A stretch of DNA of 64,000 nucleotides from Rhizobium rhizoryzae (GTDB lineage Bacteria > Pseudomonadota > Alphaproteobacteria > Rhizobiales > Rhizobiaceae): the NCBI RefSeq assembly GCF_011046895.1, contig NZ_CP049250.1, positions 1,648,501 to 1,712,500 of the forward strand, in the 5' to 3' direction. Shown here in pieces: positions 18,673 through 27,510 of this stretch (positions are counted from its first letter, which is position 1; each line of letters opens with the position of its first letter). The position numbers and the translations under genes were made by a program. The notes beneath the pieces are model-generated. The model saw only the letters and a program-made list of their open reading frames with translations. It did not search any database and had not been told where the DNA came from.

Positions 18673-19860
18673 ATGACTATCGAAGCGAGTAAATCCGACT
18701 CAGTGTCTGCCAAAATCCGTCTCGGCATGGTGGGTGGCGGGCAGGGCGCGTTCATCGGTGCAGTGCATCGCATGGCTGCACGGCTGGACGACCACTATGA
18801 CCTTGTGGCGGGAGCATTGTCTTCCACGCCGGACAAATCGAAAGCCTCAGGCGTTGCTCTGGGGCTTGATCCCGATCGCTGCTACGGTTCGTTTGCAGAG
18901 ATGGCCGAAAAGGAAGCGGCCAGATCGGACGGGATCGAAGCGGTCTCCATCGTCACGCCCAACCATGTGCATTTCGCCGCCGCCAAGGCTTTTCTGGAGC
19001 GGGGCATCCATGTCATTTGCGACAAGCCGCTCACATCCAATCTGGATGATGCCCGGAAACTGAAAGAGGTCGCGGACAACTCGAAGGCCCTGTTCATCCT
19101 GACGCATAACTACACCGGCTATCCCATGGTGCGCCATGCACGCGAACTGGTGCAAACGGGTGCACTTGGTGATCTGAGGCTCGTCCAGATGGAATATCCG
19201 CAGGACTGGCTGGCAGAACCGGTTGAGCAGACTGGTGCGAAACAGGCGGTCTGGCGCACGGATCCGGCGCAATCCGGCGTCGGCGGCTCGACCGGCGATA
19301 TCGGCACGCATGCGTACAATCTCGGTTCTTTCATTTCAGGCCTCGAACTGGAGGAGCTGGCCGCCGATGTGCACACCTTTGTTGAAGGACGGCGGCTGGA
19401 TGACAATGCGCATGTGATGATGCGCTTCAAGGCCAAGGGGGCTGAAATGCCCGCAAAAGGGCTTCTGTGGTGCAGCCAGGTCGCGACAGGCAATGAGAAC
19501 GGCCTGAAGGTCCGCATCTACGGCACGAAGGCTGGCATCGAATGGACGCAAGCCGATCCAAACTATCTGTGGTTCACGAAACTCGGCGAGCCGAAGCAGT
19601 TGATTACCCGTGGTGGTGCGGGGGCCGGTTCCGCAGCTTCACGGGTGACCCGTATTCCGAGCGGCCACCCGGAAGGCTATCTGGAAGCCTTCGCCACAAT
19701 CTATTCGGAAGCGGCGGCTGCAATCCAGGCGGCGCGATCTGGCGCAACGGTTGATCCCGCCGTGGTTTATCCAACCGTCGATGATGGAGTGAAGGGCGTG
19801 GCCTTTGTTACGGCCTGCATCGAAAGCTCCAGGAAGAATGGAGCCTGGGTGAAGGTGTAG
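18673..19860 (+). CDS. Gfo/Idh/MocA-family sugar oxidoreductase
   Basis: NAD(P)-dependent dehydrogenase, 395 aa. The N-terminal Rossmann motif is GMVGGGQGAFIGAVHR (about residues 18-33) and the catalytic-lysine motif is CDKPLTSN (near residue 119). The C-terminal domain carries GGSTGDIGTHAYNLGSF, including the usual Asp and His catalytic residues. It is probably co-transcribed with the upstream isomerase and the downstream beta-glucosidase. The substrate, likely a glycoside or free hexose derivative, cannot be read from sequence. Confidence 0.88.
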   Translation: MTIEASKSDSVSAKIRLGMVGGGQGAFIGAVHRMAARLDDHYDLVAGALSSTPDKSKASGVALGLDPDRCYGSFAEMAEKEAARSDGIEAVSIVTPNHVHFAAAKAFLERGIHVICDKPLTSNLDDARKLKEVADNSKALFILTHNYTGYPMVRHARELVQTGALGDLRLVQMEYPQDWLAEPVEQTGAKQAVWRTDPAQSGVGGSTGDIGTHAYNLGSFISGLELEELAADVHTFVEGRRLDDNAHVMMRFKAKGAEMPAKGLLWCSQVATGNENGLKVRIYGTKAGIEWTQADPNYLWFTKLGEPKQLITRGGAGAGSAASRVTRIPSGHPEGYLEAFATIYSEAAAAIQAARSGATVDPAVVYPTVDDGVKGVAFVTACIESSRKNGAWVKV

Positions 19861-19893
19861 AACCGGGCTGGATCTTCCCGTTTACCATTCTGA

Positions 19894-19925
19894 TGAAGAT
19901 CTTGGGCCCTGGCACAAGATCTTCA
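19894..19925. terminator. Hairpin between oxidoreductase and beta-glucosidase
   Basis: Perfect 11-bp arms TGAAGATCTTG / CAAGATCTTCA around a 10-base loop, followed by CGCCTTTCTG. It could be a terminator, an attenuator or an mRNA-stability element separating expression of the two genes. There is no clear T-run. Confidence 0.5.
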
Positions 19926-20001
19926 CGCCTTTCTGCCCATGGTCTACACAGACAGTGACAATATTTGAGTAGGCCATCTGCCCGAAACTGAGGACAAGCT
20001 C

Positions 20002-21381
20002 ATGATCGATCCGAAAATCCTTGCCGACCGTTTTCCGGGCGATTTTCTGTTTGGTGTCGCCACTGCTGCCTTCCAGATTGAAGGCGCGACAAAGGCGGAT
20101 GGGCGCAAGGCCTCGATCTGGGATGCGTTTTCCAACATGCCGGGCCGCGTCTACCAGCGGCATAACGGCGATGTTGCCTGCGATCATTACAACCGGCTTG
20201 AGGAAGATCTCGATCTCATCAAGGAGATGGGCGTCTTGGGCTACCGGTTCTCCATTGCCTGGCCGCGGATCATTCCCGATGGCGTCGGGCGCATCAACGA
20301 GAAGGGTCTCGATTTCTACGACCGCCTGGTCGATGGCTGCAAGGCGCGCGGCATCAAGACCTTCGCGACGCTCTATCATTGGGATTTGCCGTTGGCCCTG
20401 ATGGGCGATGGGGGCTGGACGGCACGCTCTACAGCCCACGCGTTCCAACGCTATGCCAAGGTTGTCATGGCGCGGCTAGGCGACCGGCTCGATGCGGTGG
20501 CGACGTTCAACGAGCCTTGGTGCTCCGTCTGGCTCAGCCACCTTTATGGCGTTCATGCACCCGGCGAACGCAATATGGATGCAGCCCTTCATGCCCTGCA
20601 TTACACGAACCTGGCGCATGGGCTGGCGGTGGAATCCATCCGCCATGTGTCTCCGAATGTGCCTCTGGGTCTGGTCCTGAACGCCCATGCGGTTGTTGCG
20701 GACTCCGAGAGCAAAGCAGATGGCCAAGCAGCAGAGCGCGCCTTCCAGTTTCACAATGGCGTCTTTTTCGATCCTGTATTCAAGGGCGAGTATCCAGCCG
20801 ATTTCATGCAGGCGCTGGGTCACCGCATGCCGGTGATCGAAGAGGGGGATCTGGCGATCATCAGCCAGAAAGTCGACTGGTGGGGCCTGAACTACTACAC
20901 ACCCATGCGTGTGTCGGACGATCCGGCAGAGGGTGCGGAGTTCCCGGCGACGAAACCCGCTCCTTTTGTCAACGAGGCCAAGACGGATATCGGCTGGGAG
21001 ATCTATCCGTCAGCCATGGCAGACATGGTCACCCAGCTTTATCAGCGGTATGATCTGCCGGAGATGTACATCACCGAAAACGGTGCCTGCGACAACACGG
21101 ATGTGGTTGATGGCGCAATCGATGACGAGATGCGCCTCGATTACTATAGCGAACATCTCGCCGTGGCTGCTGATCTCATTGAGGACGGCATCCCGCTTCG
21201 TGGTTACTTCGCCTGGAGCCTGATGGACAATTTCGAATGGGCGGAGGGCTATCGCATGCGCTTCGGTCTGGTTCATGTCGATTATGACACCCAAGTTCGC
21301 ACGATCAAAAAGAGCGGAGAATGGTATCGGATATTGGCCGATCACTTTCCGAGAGGAAATCATATTAAATCTGATATGTAA
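20002..21381 (+). CDS. GH1 beta-glucosidase, Abg-like
   Basis: Retaining beta-glucosidase of 459 aa, very close in recalled sequence to Agrobacterium Abg. It hydrolyses beta-glucosides such as cellobiose or aryl glucosides. Acid/base Glu171 lies in TFNEPW and nucleophile Glu359 in YITENG. The N-terminal FPGDFLFGVATAAFQIEG signature and WSLMDNFEWAEGY near the C-terminus are both intact. No signal peptide, so it is cytoplasmic. It follows the isomerase and Gfo/Idh genes after a hairpin-containing gap of 141 bases. Confidence 0.96.
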   Translation: MIDPKILADRFPGDFLFGVATAAFQIEGATKADGRKASIWDAFSNMPGRVYQRHNGDVACDHYNRLEEDLDLIKEMGVLGYRFSIAWPRIIPDGVGRINEKGLDFYDRLVDGCKARGIKTFATLYHWDLPLALMGDGGWTARSTAHAFQRYAKVVMARLGDRLDAVATFNEPWCSVWLSHLYGVHAPGERNMDAALHALHYTNLAHGLAVESIRHVSPNVPLGLVLNAHAVVADSESKADGQAAERAFQFHNGVFFDPVFKGEYPADFMQALGHRMPVIEEGDLAIISQKVDWWGLNYYTPMRVSDDPAEGAEFPATKPAPFVNEAKTDIGWEIYPSAMADMVTQLYQRYDLPEMYITENGACDNTDVVDGAIDDEMRLDYYSEHLAVAADLIEDGIPLRGYFAWSLMDNFEWAEGYRMRFGLVHVDYDTQVRTIKKSGEWYRILADHFPRGNHIKSDM

Positions 21382-21441
21382 TTATGTTTAATTTACTTAA
21401 CCAGTTTATGGAATCATCCTGATATAACAGGAGGTTTATTT

Positions 21442-22191
21442 ATGTCGGCTCAATGTGCAGGCTGCCGCGACGGCCAAGGACTGGACTTTGATATTTCCAT
21501 GGCTTTTCAGCCGATCGTCAACATACGCACTGGACAGCCCTTCGCCTTCGAAGCTCTGGTTCGAGGTGTCGACGGCTCCGGGGCTGGCAGTGTTCTCTCA
21601 CGCGTCGACGATAAGACCCGTTATGCCTTCGACCAGAAATGCCGGGTAACCGCCATTCAACTGGCAGCCAAGCTTTATGACCCGCGTTCGTCGGAGATGC
21701 TGTCGATCAACTTCATGCCCAACGCGGTGTATGAACCTCGCGCCTGTATCCGCATGACACTGGAGACCGCAGAACAGTGCCAGTTCCCGCTGGAGCGGAT
21801 CATTTTCGAATTCTGCGAGAACGAGCGGGTTGACCCGGATCATCTTCTCAAGATCCTGAAGGCCTATCGCAGCATGGGTTTCAAGACGGCGATCGATGAC
21901 TTCGGTGCCGGCTATTCCGGGCTCAATCTTCTGGCGCAGTTCCAGCCTGATCTCGTGAAGCTTGATATGGAACTGATCCGCAATATCGATACAGATCAGG
22001 CCAAACGCAAAGTCGTGCGTCATACGCTGGCCATGCTGACCGATCTCGGTATCGAACCGATTTGCGAGGGCGTGGAAACGGCAGGGGAACTCGAGGTCCT
22101 TCAGGATCTTGGTGTAACATTGATCCAGGGATATGTGCTCGCCAAACCTTCGTTCGAACGATTTGATCGAGGATTCAACCTCGCAGCCTAA
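21442..22191 (+). CDS. Stand-alone EAL-domain protein (probable c-di-GMP phosphodiesterase) with N-terminal CxxC
   Basis: A 249-aa protein consisting almost entirely of one EAL domain. Key residues appear intact: Glu37 in FEALVRG, Asn in NFMPN, Glu in EFCENE, the Asp pair in DDFGAGYSG, Lys in KLDMELI, Glu in EGVET and QGY near the end. Hydrolysis of c-di-GMP is therefore likely. The N-terminus carries C5-A-G-C8, a CxxC pair that could bind metal or respond to redox. A GGAGG site lies 7 bases before the ATG. It is 60 bases after the glucosidase. Confidence 0.9.
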   Translation: MSAQCAGCRDGQGLDFDISMAFQPIVNIRTGQPFAFEALVRGVDGSGAGSVLSRVDDKTRYAFDQKCRVTAIQLAAKLYDPRSSEMLSINFMPNAVYEPRACIRMTLETAEQCQFPLERIIFEFCENERVDPDHLLKILKAYRSMGFKTAIDDFGAGYSGLNLLAQFQPDLVKLDMELIRNIDTDQAKRKVVRHTLAMLTDLGIEPICEGVETAGELEVLQDLGVTLIQGYVLAKPSFERFDRGFNLAA

Positions 22192-22243
22192 GCCCCGCCT
22201 TTCGAAGGCTGTCACCCGTTCATTTTGCTTCAGCAACACCCAG

Positions 22244-22267
22244 AATGGGCCAGGTTGGCCCATTTTA
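22244..22267 (+). terminator. Rho-independent terminator after the EAL gene
   Basis: Perfect 9-bp stem AATGGGCCA / TGGCCCATT with a GGT loop, followed by TTAT. It lies 53 bases after the stop. Confidence 0.75.
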
Positions 22268-22384
22268 TAGGTCGCGCTATCGAGATGTCAGCGACCTCAA
22301 TAATTTCCGCCTGATCCCGCGATGAACTTTAACCAAAATCGAACGCTTACCGTTCAAAGTCGCCGGGTGTATCAGGGCGTGTAA

Positions 22385-24592
22385 ATGCGGTTTGTCTCAT
22401 CCCAGTTCAAGCAATCCGCAGCGAAGGTCGATCGGCGATCGGCGGTTCGCTCGATGCTGCTTATCTTCGGCGCCGTGATGATCTGCGTTTCCTCCATGGT
22501 CTTCACAGCCCTGGACCGTGTTGCCCATTACGCCAACCAGCTTGATGAGGATCGTTCGCGCGAGGCGGTGACCGGCGCTGTTCGCACCTTCCGGGATCAG
22601 CTTGCTGCGACCTTGCACGATTATGCTGCTTGGGATGATGCCGTGCAGTTTGCTTACATCCAGCCGGATCTGGATTGGCTCAAGCGCAACTTCGGTGACA
22701 TGAGCTTCAACAGCGAGCTCTTCGATGCGGCAATCATTCTTGATCATCAGGGTAATGCGCTGACGGCCCATGCCAATGGCGATGACATCCAGCCGGAACT
22801 CGACACATACATGACAGTGGACGTGCGCACGCTGTTCGACAGGGTAAGGTCAACGCGCCAGGAGGACTATCCTGAAGCAACTGGCTTTGCCCGGACCAAG
22901 ACCGGCATTGCGGCGATGGCTGTAGGCCTGATTCGCAAGAAATCCGGAGAACGTGTCGGTCTGCTGGAAGAGAGCCGCTATATCGTTTTCCTGCGCCACC
23001 TGACAGATACGACGGTGACGCGCCTTTCGCAGGCCTATGTGCTTCCCGGTCTTGCGCTGGAACGTGGAAACGACCGGAGTTCCCATCGCGTCGAGCTGTT
23101 CAACCCGCAAGGCGAGCAACTCGCCGCATTATCCTGGGTTCCGCGCTATCCCGGCGATACGAGCCTTGCACAGGTCCGACCGCTCGTATGGTGCGCCGTC
23201 CTGATGATTGCCATCTACATGGCTCTTCTTTTTGTGAGCGGTAGCCAGGCACTGAAGAGGATGAGTGCTGACGAGGCCGCGGCTGTTCGGCTTTCTCTTA
23301 CGGATCGCCTTAGCGGCCTTGCCAATCGTGCCGGACTTTTCAGCGATCTGCAGCAGCTTGTGGTCCATGCCCAGCATGAAAACCATGATGTCGCGCTTCT
23401 CTATCTCGATCTCGACGGTTTCAAGGAAGTCAACGATGCCTATGGACACGCAACCGGTGATCTTCTGATCAGGTGCGTTTCTGCCGGCCTCAAAGTGCTT
23501 TGCCAGGAAGGAACGGTTCTGGCCCGTGTCGGTGGCGATGAGTTTGCCATGGCTTTTTCAGGCTTTGACGTTCACAAGAAGGCTTCGGAGCTTTCAGAGC
23601 GAATTCTTGAGTTTCTCAGCGAGCCGTTGGTTATTGGCGAGCGTGTCGCCGTCATCGGATGCAGCATCGGGCTCTCCGTGTCCCGAAAGGGTCTCGTGGC
23701 CAGCGAGGAACTCATTCGTCGGGCAGATATGGCCATGTATCGCTCGAAGGAAGACGGCCGCGGTCGCTGGACGCTCTATGATCCGTCGATGGACGATGAG
23801 CGCGAAATGCGCAATCAGCTGGAACTTGACCTGCGTGCGGCAATCGAACGGCAGGAAATCGGCGTTGCCTATCAGCCCGTTGTGCGGTCCAACAATGGCC
23901 GGATCGCTGGTGTGGAGGCGTTGGCCCGCTGGACACGCGAAGGGCATGGACCCATTTCTCCGGATGTCTTCATTCCGATTGCAGAAAGCACAGGGCTTAT
24001 TGATCTGCTGGGCATGTGCGTTCTGAGATCGGCCTGTTTCGAACTGCGCCAGTGGCCGGAACTCACGCTTTCGGTCAACGTATCACCCGGCCAGTTCCGC
24101 GATCCTGCCTTTGTCGGCCGGGTGGAAGAGATCCTGCAGGAGGCGGACATCGAACCGAGACGCCTTACTCTGGAGCTGACTGAAACCTATTTCATCCAGA
24201 ACCCGGCCCGTGCCCGCCAGACGCTTGAAATGTTGCGCGGCATGGGTATTCGCGTGGCGTTGGACGATTTCGGCGCAGGCTTTTCGAGCGTGGGTTATCT
24301 TCGCCAGTTCGGGTTCGACCGGGTCAAGATCGACAAGACACTCGTTCAGGACATTACCGAAAACCAGCGCTCTGCCGAACTGCTTCATGCAACGGTCGCG
24401 CTGGCACGCGCGCTGGATATGCCCGTGACGGCAGAGGGCGTGGAGACGGGCGCGCAGGCGGATGCGCTCAGGCTGGCGGGTTGCGAACTGTTGCAGGGCT
24501 ATCTGTTCGGCAGACCGAGCCCGGCAGAGGAGATCACGCGCCTCGTCCGCCAGACCTATGATTCTCCACCCAGACTGCGGGCGGCCGAATAG
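22385..24592 (+). CDS. CHASE4-GGDEF-EAL membrane c-di-GMP enzyme
   Basis: A 735-aa inner-membrane signalling protein. A first membrane segment near residues 24-42 is followed by a periplasmic CHASE4 sensor (about 60-265, with HDYAAWDDAVQF). A second membrane segment near 270-290 leads to a GGDEF domain (RVGGDEF, Gly383 onward) and an EAL domain (GVEALARW, Glu511 onward; later DDFGAGFSS and AEGVETG). Both active-site motifs are intact, so it may both make and break c-di-GMP. The ribosome-binding site is weak. It is not obviously in an operon. Confidence 0.93.
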   Translation: MRFVSSQFKQSAAKVDRRSAVRSMLLIFGAVMICVSSMVFTALDRVAHYANQLDEDRSREAVTGAVRTFRDQLAATLHDYAAWDDAVQFAYIQPDLDWLKRNFGDMSFNSELFDAAIILDHQGNALTAHANGDDIQPELDTYMTVDVRTLFDRVRSTRQEDYPEATGFARTKTGIAAMAVGLIRKKSGERVGLLEESRYIVFLRHLTDTTVTRLSQAYVLPGLALERGNDRSSHRVELFNPQGEQLAALSWVPRYPGDTSLAQVRPLVWCAVLMIAIYMALLFVSGSQALKRMSADEAAAVRLSLTDRLSGLANRAGLFSDLQQLVVHAQHENHDVALLYLDLDGFKEVNDAYGHATGDLLIRCVSAGLKVLCQEGTVLARVGGDEFAMAFSGFDVHKKASELSERILEFLSEPLVIGERVAVIGCSIGLSVSRKGLVASEELIRRADMAMYRSKEDGRGRWTLYDPSMDDEREMRNQLELDLRAAIERQEIGVAYQPVVRSNNGRIAGVEALARWTREGHGPISPDVFIPIAESTGLIDLLGMCVLRSACFELRQWPELTLSVNVSPGQFRDPAFVGRVEEILQEADIEPRRLTLELTETYFIQNPARARQTLEMLRGMGIRVALDDFGAGFSSVGYLRQFGFDRVKIDKTLVQDITENQRSAELLHATVALARALDMPVTAEGVETGAQADALRLAGCELLQGYLFGRPSPAEEITRLVRQTYDSPPRLRAAE

Positions 24593-24613
24593 GCTTCGGT
24601 TGTATTCGTTCGT

Positions 24614-25558
24614 TCAGCTTCCGAGATGTTTTTCGCCGCGCTTTTTGGCCAGTGCGATCTGCTTCTGCCGTTGACGATAGCGGTCGCGATCGGCTTCCGT
24701 GCGCGTATCGTAGCAGTTCGGGCAGCAGACGCCTTCCTCGAACAGCGGTGAGGCGCGGTGCTCGGGCGTCAGTGGCTCGCGGCAGGCGTGGCACAGCTTG
24801 TGATCGCCCTCCTTCAGGCCGTGCGTCACGGAGACCCGTTCATCGAAGACGAAGCAGGCGCCTTCCCAAAGGCTTTCTTCTTCCGGCACTTCCTCGAGAT
24901 ATTTCAGAATGCCGCCTTTGAGGTGATAAACCTCATCGAAGCCTTGCTCCTTCATGAAGGCCGTTGCCTTCTCGCAGCGAATGCCGCCGGTGCAATACAT
25001 GGCGATCTTCGGCTTGTTATGCAGGCCGGAATTGTTGCGAACCCAATCGGGAAACTCGCGGAAGGTCTTTGTCTGCGGATCGACCGCACCCTTAAAGATG
25101 CCGATCGCCGTTTCATAGTCGTTGCGTGTATCGATCAGGATCGTCTCCGGATCGGAGATGAGCGCATTCCAGTCTTTCGGATCGACGTAGGTTCCAACGA
25201 TCCGGTTGGGGTCGATGTCCTCGACCCCCATCGTCACGATTTCCTTCTTCAACCGCACCTTCATGCGCAGGAACGGCATCTTGGATGCGCGGCTTTCCTT
25301 GTGCTCCAGATGTGCGAATTCCGGGCGGGCGCGGATGAAGGAGAGTACGCTTGCAATGGCTGCATCGGTTCCGGCAATGGTGCCGTTGATGCCTTCGCGC
25401 GCCAGCAGCAGAGTGCCTTTCACGCCGGTTTCATCACACAGGGTCTGCAGCGGCTCGCGGAAATCCGCGAAGCCTTCGAAGCGGGCGAAATGATAGAGCG
25501 CTGCAACGAGGAACGAGCCCGGTTCCGCGCCTGCGGAGGTGTTGGTGATGTCGGTCAT
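24614..25558 (-). CDS. trhO: tRNA uridine(34) hydroxylase TrhO (rhodanese family, YceA-like)
   Basis: Oxygen-dependent enzyme that hydroxylates U34 of certain tRNAs on the way to 5-methoxyuridine-type wobble bases. The 314-aa length is usual. The rhodanese domain holds active-site Cys189 in [12 protein letters not shown] with a second Cys at 195. The C-terminal extension has paired cysteines (CHACREPL and CCPNC) typical of the family's zinc-like module. The frame extends to 25633, but [10 protein letters not shown] at 25558 fits the family length. The two genes at 22385 and 24614 converge with only 21 bases between them. Confidence 0.9.
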   Translation of the reverse strand: MTDITNTSAGAEPGSFLVAALYHFARFEGFADFREPLQTLCDETGVKGTLLLAREGINGTIAGTDAAIASVLSFIRARPEFAHLEHKESRASKMPFLRMKVRLKKEIVTMGVEDIDPNRIVGTYVDPKDWNALISDPETILIDTRNDYETAIGIFKGAVDPQTKTFREFPDWVRNNSGLHNKPKIAMYCTGGIRCEKATAFMKEQGFDEVYHLKGGILKYLEEVPEEESLWEGACFVFDERVSVTHGLKEGDHKLCHACREPLTPEHRASPLFEEGVCCPNCYDTRTEADRDRYRQRQKQIALAKKRGEKHLGS

Positions 25559-25676
25559 GACTGGCGAAATAATCCCTTGGAGCCCGCAAATCAACGGAAT
25601 TCCGAGGTTCAGCCTTACTTTGACTTTCATCAAGCCCTGACGCGTCGACGAAAATGGCCCTCAAAATGGGCCCCCA

Positions 25677-25703
25677 CAATGGCCCTCAAGGGGAGGGCCA
25701 TTG
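25677..25703 (-). terminator. Hairpin between the chemoreceptor gene and trhO
   Basis: Perfect 11-bp stem CAATGGCCCTC / GAGGGCCATTG with a 5-base loop, 17 bases past the chemoreceptor stop. The left half is repeated directly (ATGGCCCTCAA at 25653 and 25679). There is no T-run, so terminator is the likeliest but not the only reading. Confidence 0.55.
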
Positions 25704-25719
25704 GTTTCGGGTCTTTTGA

Positions 25720-27459
25720 TCAGGCTGCGTAGCGGTTTCTCGCGGCTGCGCCGGGGCTTTCCAGGCTGAACTGCACGACGAGGTCCCTGAGGCGTGCCGC
25801 CTCATGGGCAAGCGCGGTGGACGCGGCGCTCGTTTCCTCGACCATGGCCGCATTCTGCTGCGTGCTCTGGTCCATGTGGTTGACGGCGGTGTTGATCTCC
25901 GCCAGTCCGGTCGACTGTTCGCGCGCCGAAATGGCGATGGCGCCGACATGGTCGTTGATGGAAACGATCAGCTGCCCAATGCTTGAGAGTGCTGCACCCG
26001 TGTCGGAAACGAGCCGCACGCCAGCCTCTACCTCATTTGTCGAGTTCTGGATGAGAACCTTGATTTCGCGTGCGGCATTGGCCGAACGCTGGGCAAGTTC
26101 GCGTACTTCCTGTGCGACCACTGCAAAGCCCTTTCCGGCTTCGCCAGCGCGGGCCGCTTCCACACCGGCGTTCAGAGCCAACAGGTTGGTCTGGAAGGCG
26201 ATGTCGTCAATCACGCCAATGATGTTCGAGATCTGCGTTGCAGAGGATTCAATCCGGCTCATGGCTTCAACAGCCTGCGCGACGACTGCGCCAGAGCGCA
26301 TGGCGTTCTGGTTAGCTTCGGTCGCTACGCGACGGGCATCTTCCGTGCGATGCAGGGAAGAGGACAGGTTGGCGGTGATTTCATCCAGCGCCGCTGCTGT
26401 CTCTTCAAGCGATGCTGCCTGCTGTTCGGTCCGGCGCGAAAGATCGTTGGTGTTCGATGCGATGTTTTGCGTGCCGGCATCGATGTTCATGGCCGATGAC
26501 ACCACGACCGAGAGCGTCTGTCTCAGTTGGGCGACTGCCTGATTGAAGTTCGTACGCAGTTCTTCGTATTCCTGCGTGAACCGCTCTTCAATCTGGACGG
26601 TCAGGTCGCCGTGGGAAAGAGCGCTCAGGCCACGCGCGAGAGCCTGATTGGCCTGAGCCATGGATTGCATGCGCTGCTTCTCCGCCTCGGCTTTCAGGCG
26701 GCGATCCTCTTCGGCCTGCGAGCGGTTCTGTTCTGCGTCCTCCTGCAACTGTGTCGCCTGCTGGACGCTTTGCTTGAAATACTGAACCGCGCGGGACATT
26801 TCGCCGATTTCGTCGGCGCGGTCCTGATTGGGAACCTCTGTCTGCAGCGCGCCGGAGGACAGCTTTTTCATGACTGTCGAAAGTGCCAGCAGCGGATCGG
26901 TGATGCCCCGAAGCAGGAAGAGAAGTGCGATGGCAGAGCCGAGCAGGGTCAGGCCTGCAATGGCAGCCTGCCCCAGCAGCGAGGCCCAGATGCCCTGCAT
27001 GACGGCGGTCGAATCGAAGGCCAGCACCATCTTGCCGATGGTCATTTCCTTGCCTTCTTCCGTATGCTTCAGCGCGATGACGGAAAAGTTGAGGGGTGAG
27101 TCCTCTGTGATGGCGCCTGGCTTGGCCGCATGGCTCGCGGCGGCTGCCACGGCTGCATTTTCTCCCGAAGAGAAGAAGGTTTTGCCGGTCTCGTCCATCA
27201 CCACGGCGGCGCGGAAATCAGCATCCGTCGTGGCCGGGTCGAAGGTTTCCTTCGCGAGACCCTTGTCGAACTGCCACAGGGCGGTGGATGCGCCGGCTGT
27301 TGTCATGGAGGCTGTGAGGTTGACCTTGCGATCGAACATTTCCCGCTGTGCCTCGGCCTGCGACCAGACCGAGTAACCGCTGAGCGCGATGGAGCCGATG
27401 GCAATGAGCGCCAGAGAGGGCAGCATGACCTGCATGCGAACGGACTTGCTTTTGAACAT
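25720..27459 (-). CDS. Methyl-accepting chemotaxis protein
   Basis: Chemoreceptor of 579 aa. A first membrane segment (about 8-28) precedes a periplasmic sensor of about 150 residues. A second segment near 185-205 leads to a HAMP domain, a linker and the coiled signalling domain, whose hairpin tip is conserved (IGVIDDIAFQTNLLALNAGV). There is no C-terminal CheR-tethering pentapeptide; the protein ends in RNRYAA. It lies 51 bases downstream of a periplasmic binding-protein gene on the same strand, suggesting that the binding protein presents the ligand. Confidence 0.93.
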   Translation of the reverse strand: MFKSKSVRMQVMLPSLALIAIGSIALSGYSVWSQAEAQREMFDRKVNLTASMTTAGASTALWQFDKGLAKETFDPATTDADFRAAVVMDETGKTFFSSGENAAVAAAASHAAKPGAITEDSPLNFSVIALKHTEEGKEMTIGKMVLAFDSTAVMQGIWASLLGQAAIAGLTLLGSAIALLFLLRGITDPLLALSTVMKKLSSGALQTEVPNQDRADEIGEMSRAVQYFKQSVQQATQLQEDAEQNRSQAEEDRRLKAEAEKQRMQSMAQANQALARGLSALSHGDLTVQIEERFTQEYEELRTNFNQAVAQLRQTLSVVVSSAMNIDAGTQNIASNTNDLSRRTEQQAASLEETAAALDEITANLSSSLHRTEDARRVATEANQNAMRSGAVVAQAVEAMSRIESSATQISNIIGVIDDIAFQTNLLALNAGVEAARAGEAGKGFAVVAQEVRELAQRSANAAREIKVLIQNSTNEVEAGVRLVSDTGAALSSIGQLIVSINDHVGAIAISAREQSTGLAEINTAVNHMDQSTQQNAAMVEETSAASTALAHEAARLRDLVVQFSLESPGAAARNRYAA

Positions 27460-27510
27460 GCGTCTAATTCCTGAGATGTATGAAAGACGGAAGATGCCTG
27501 CAGCCCGGGA

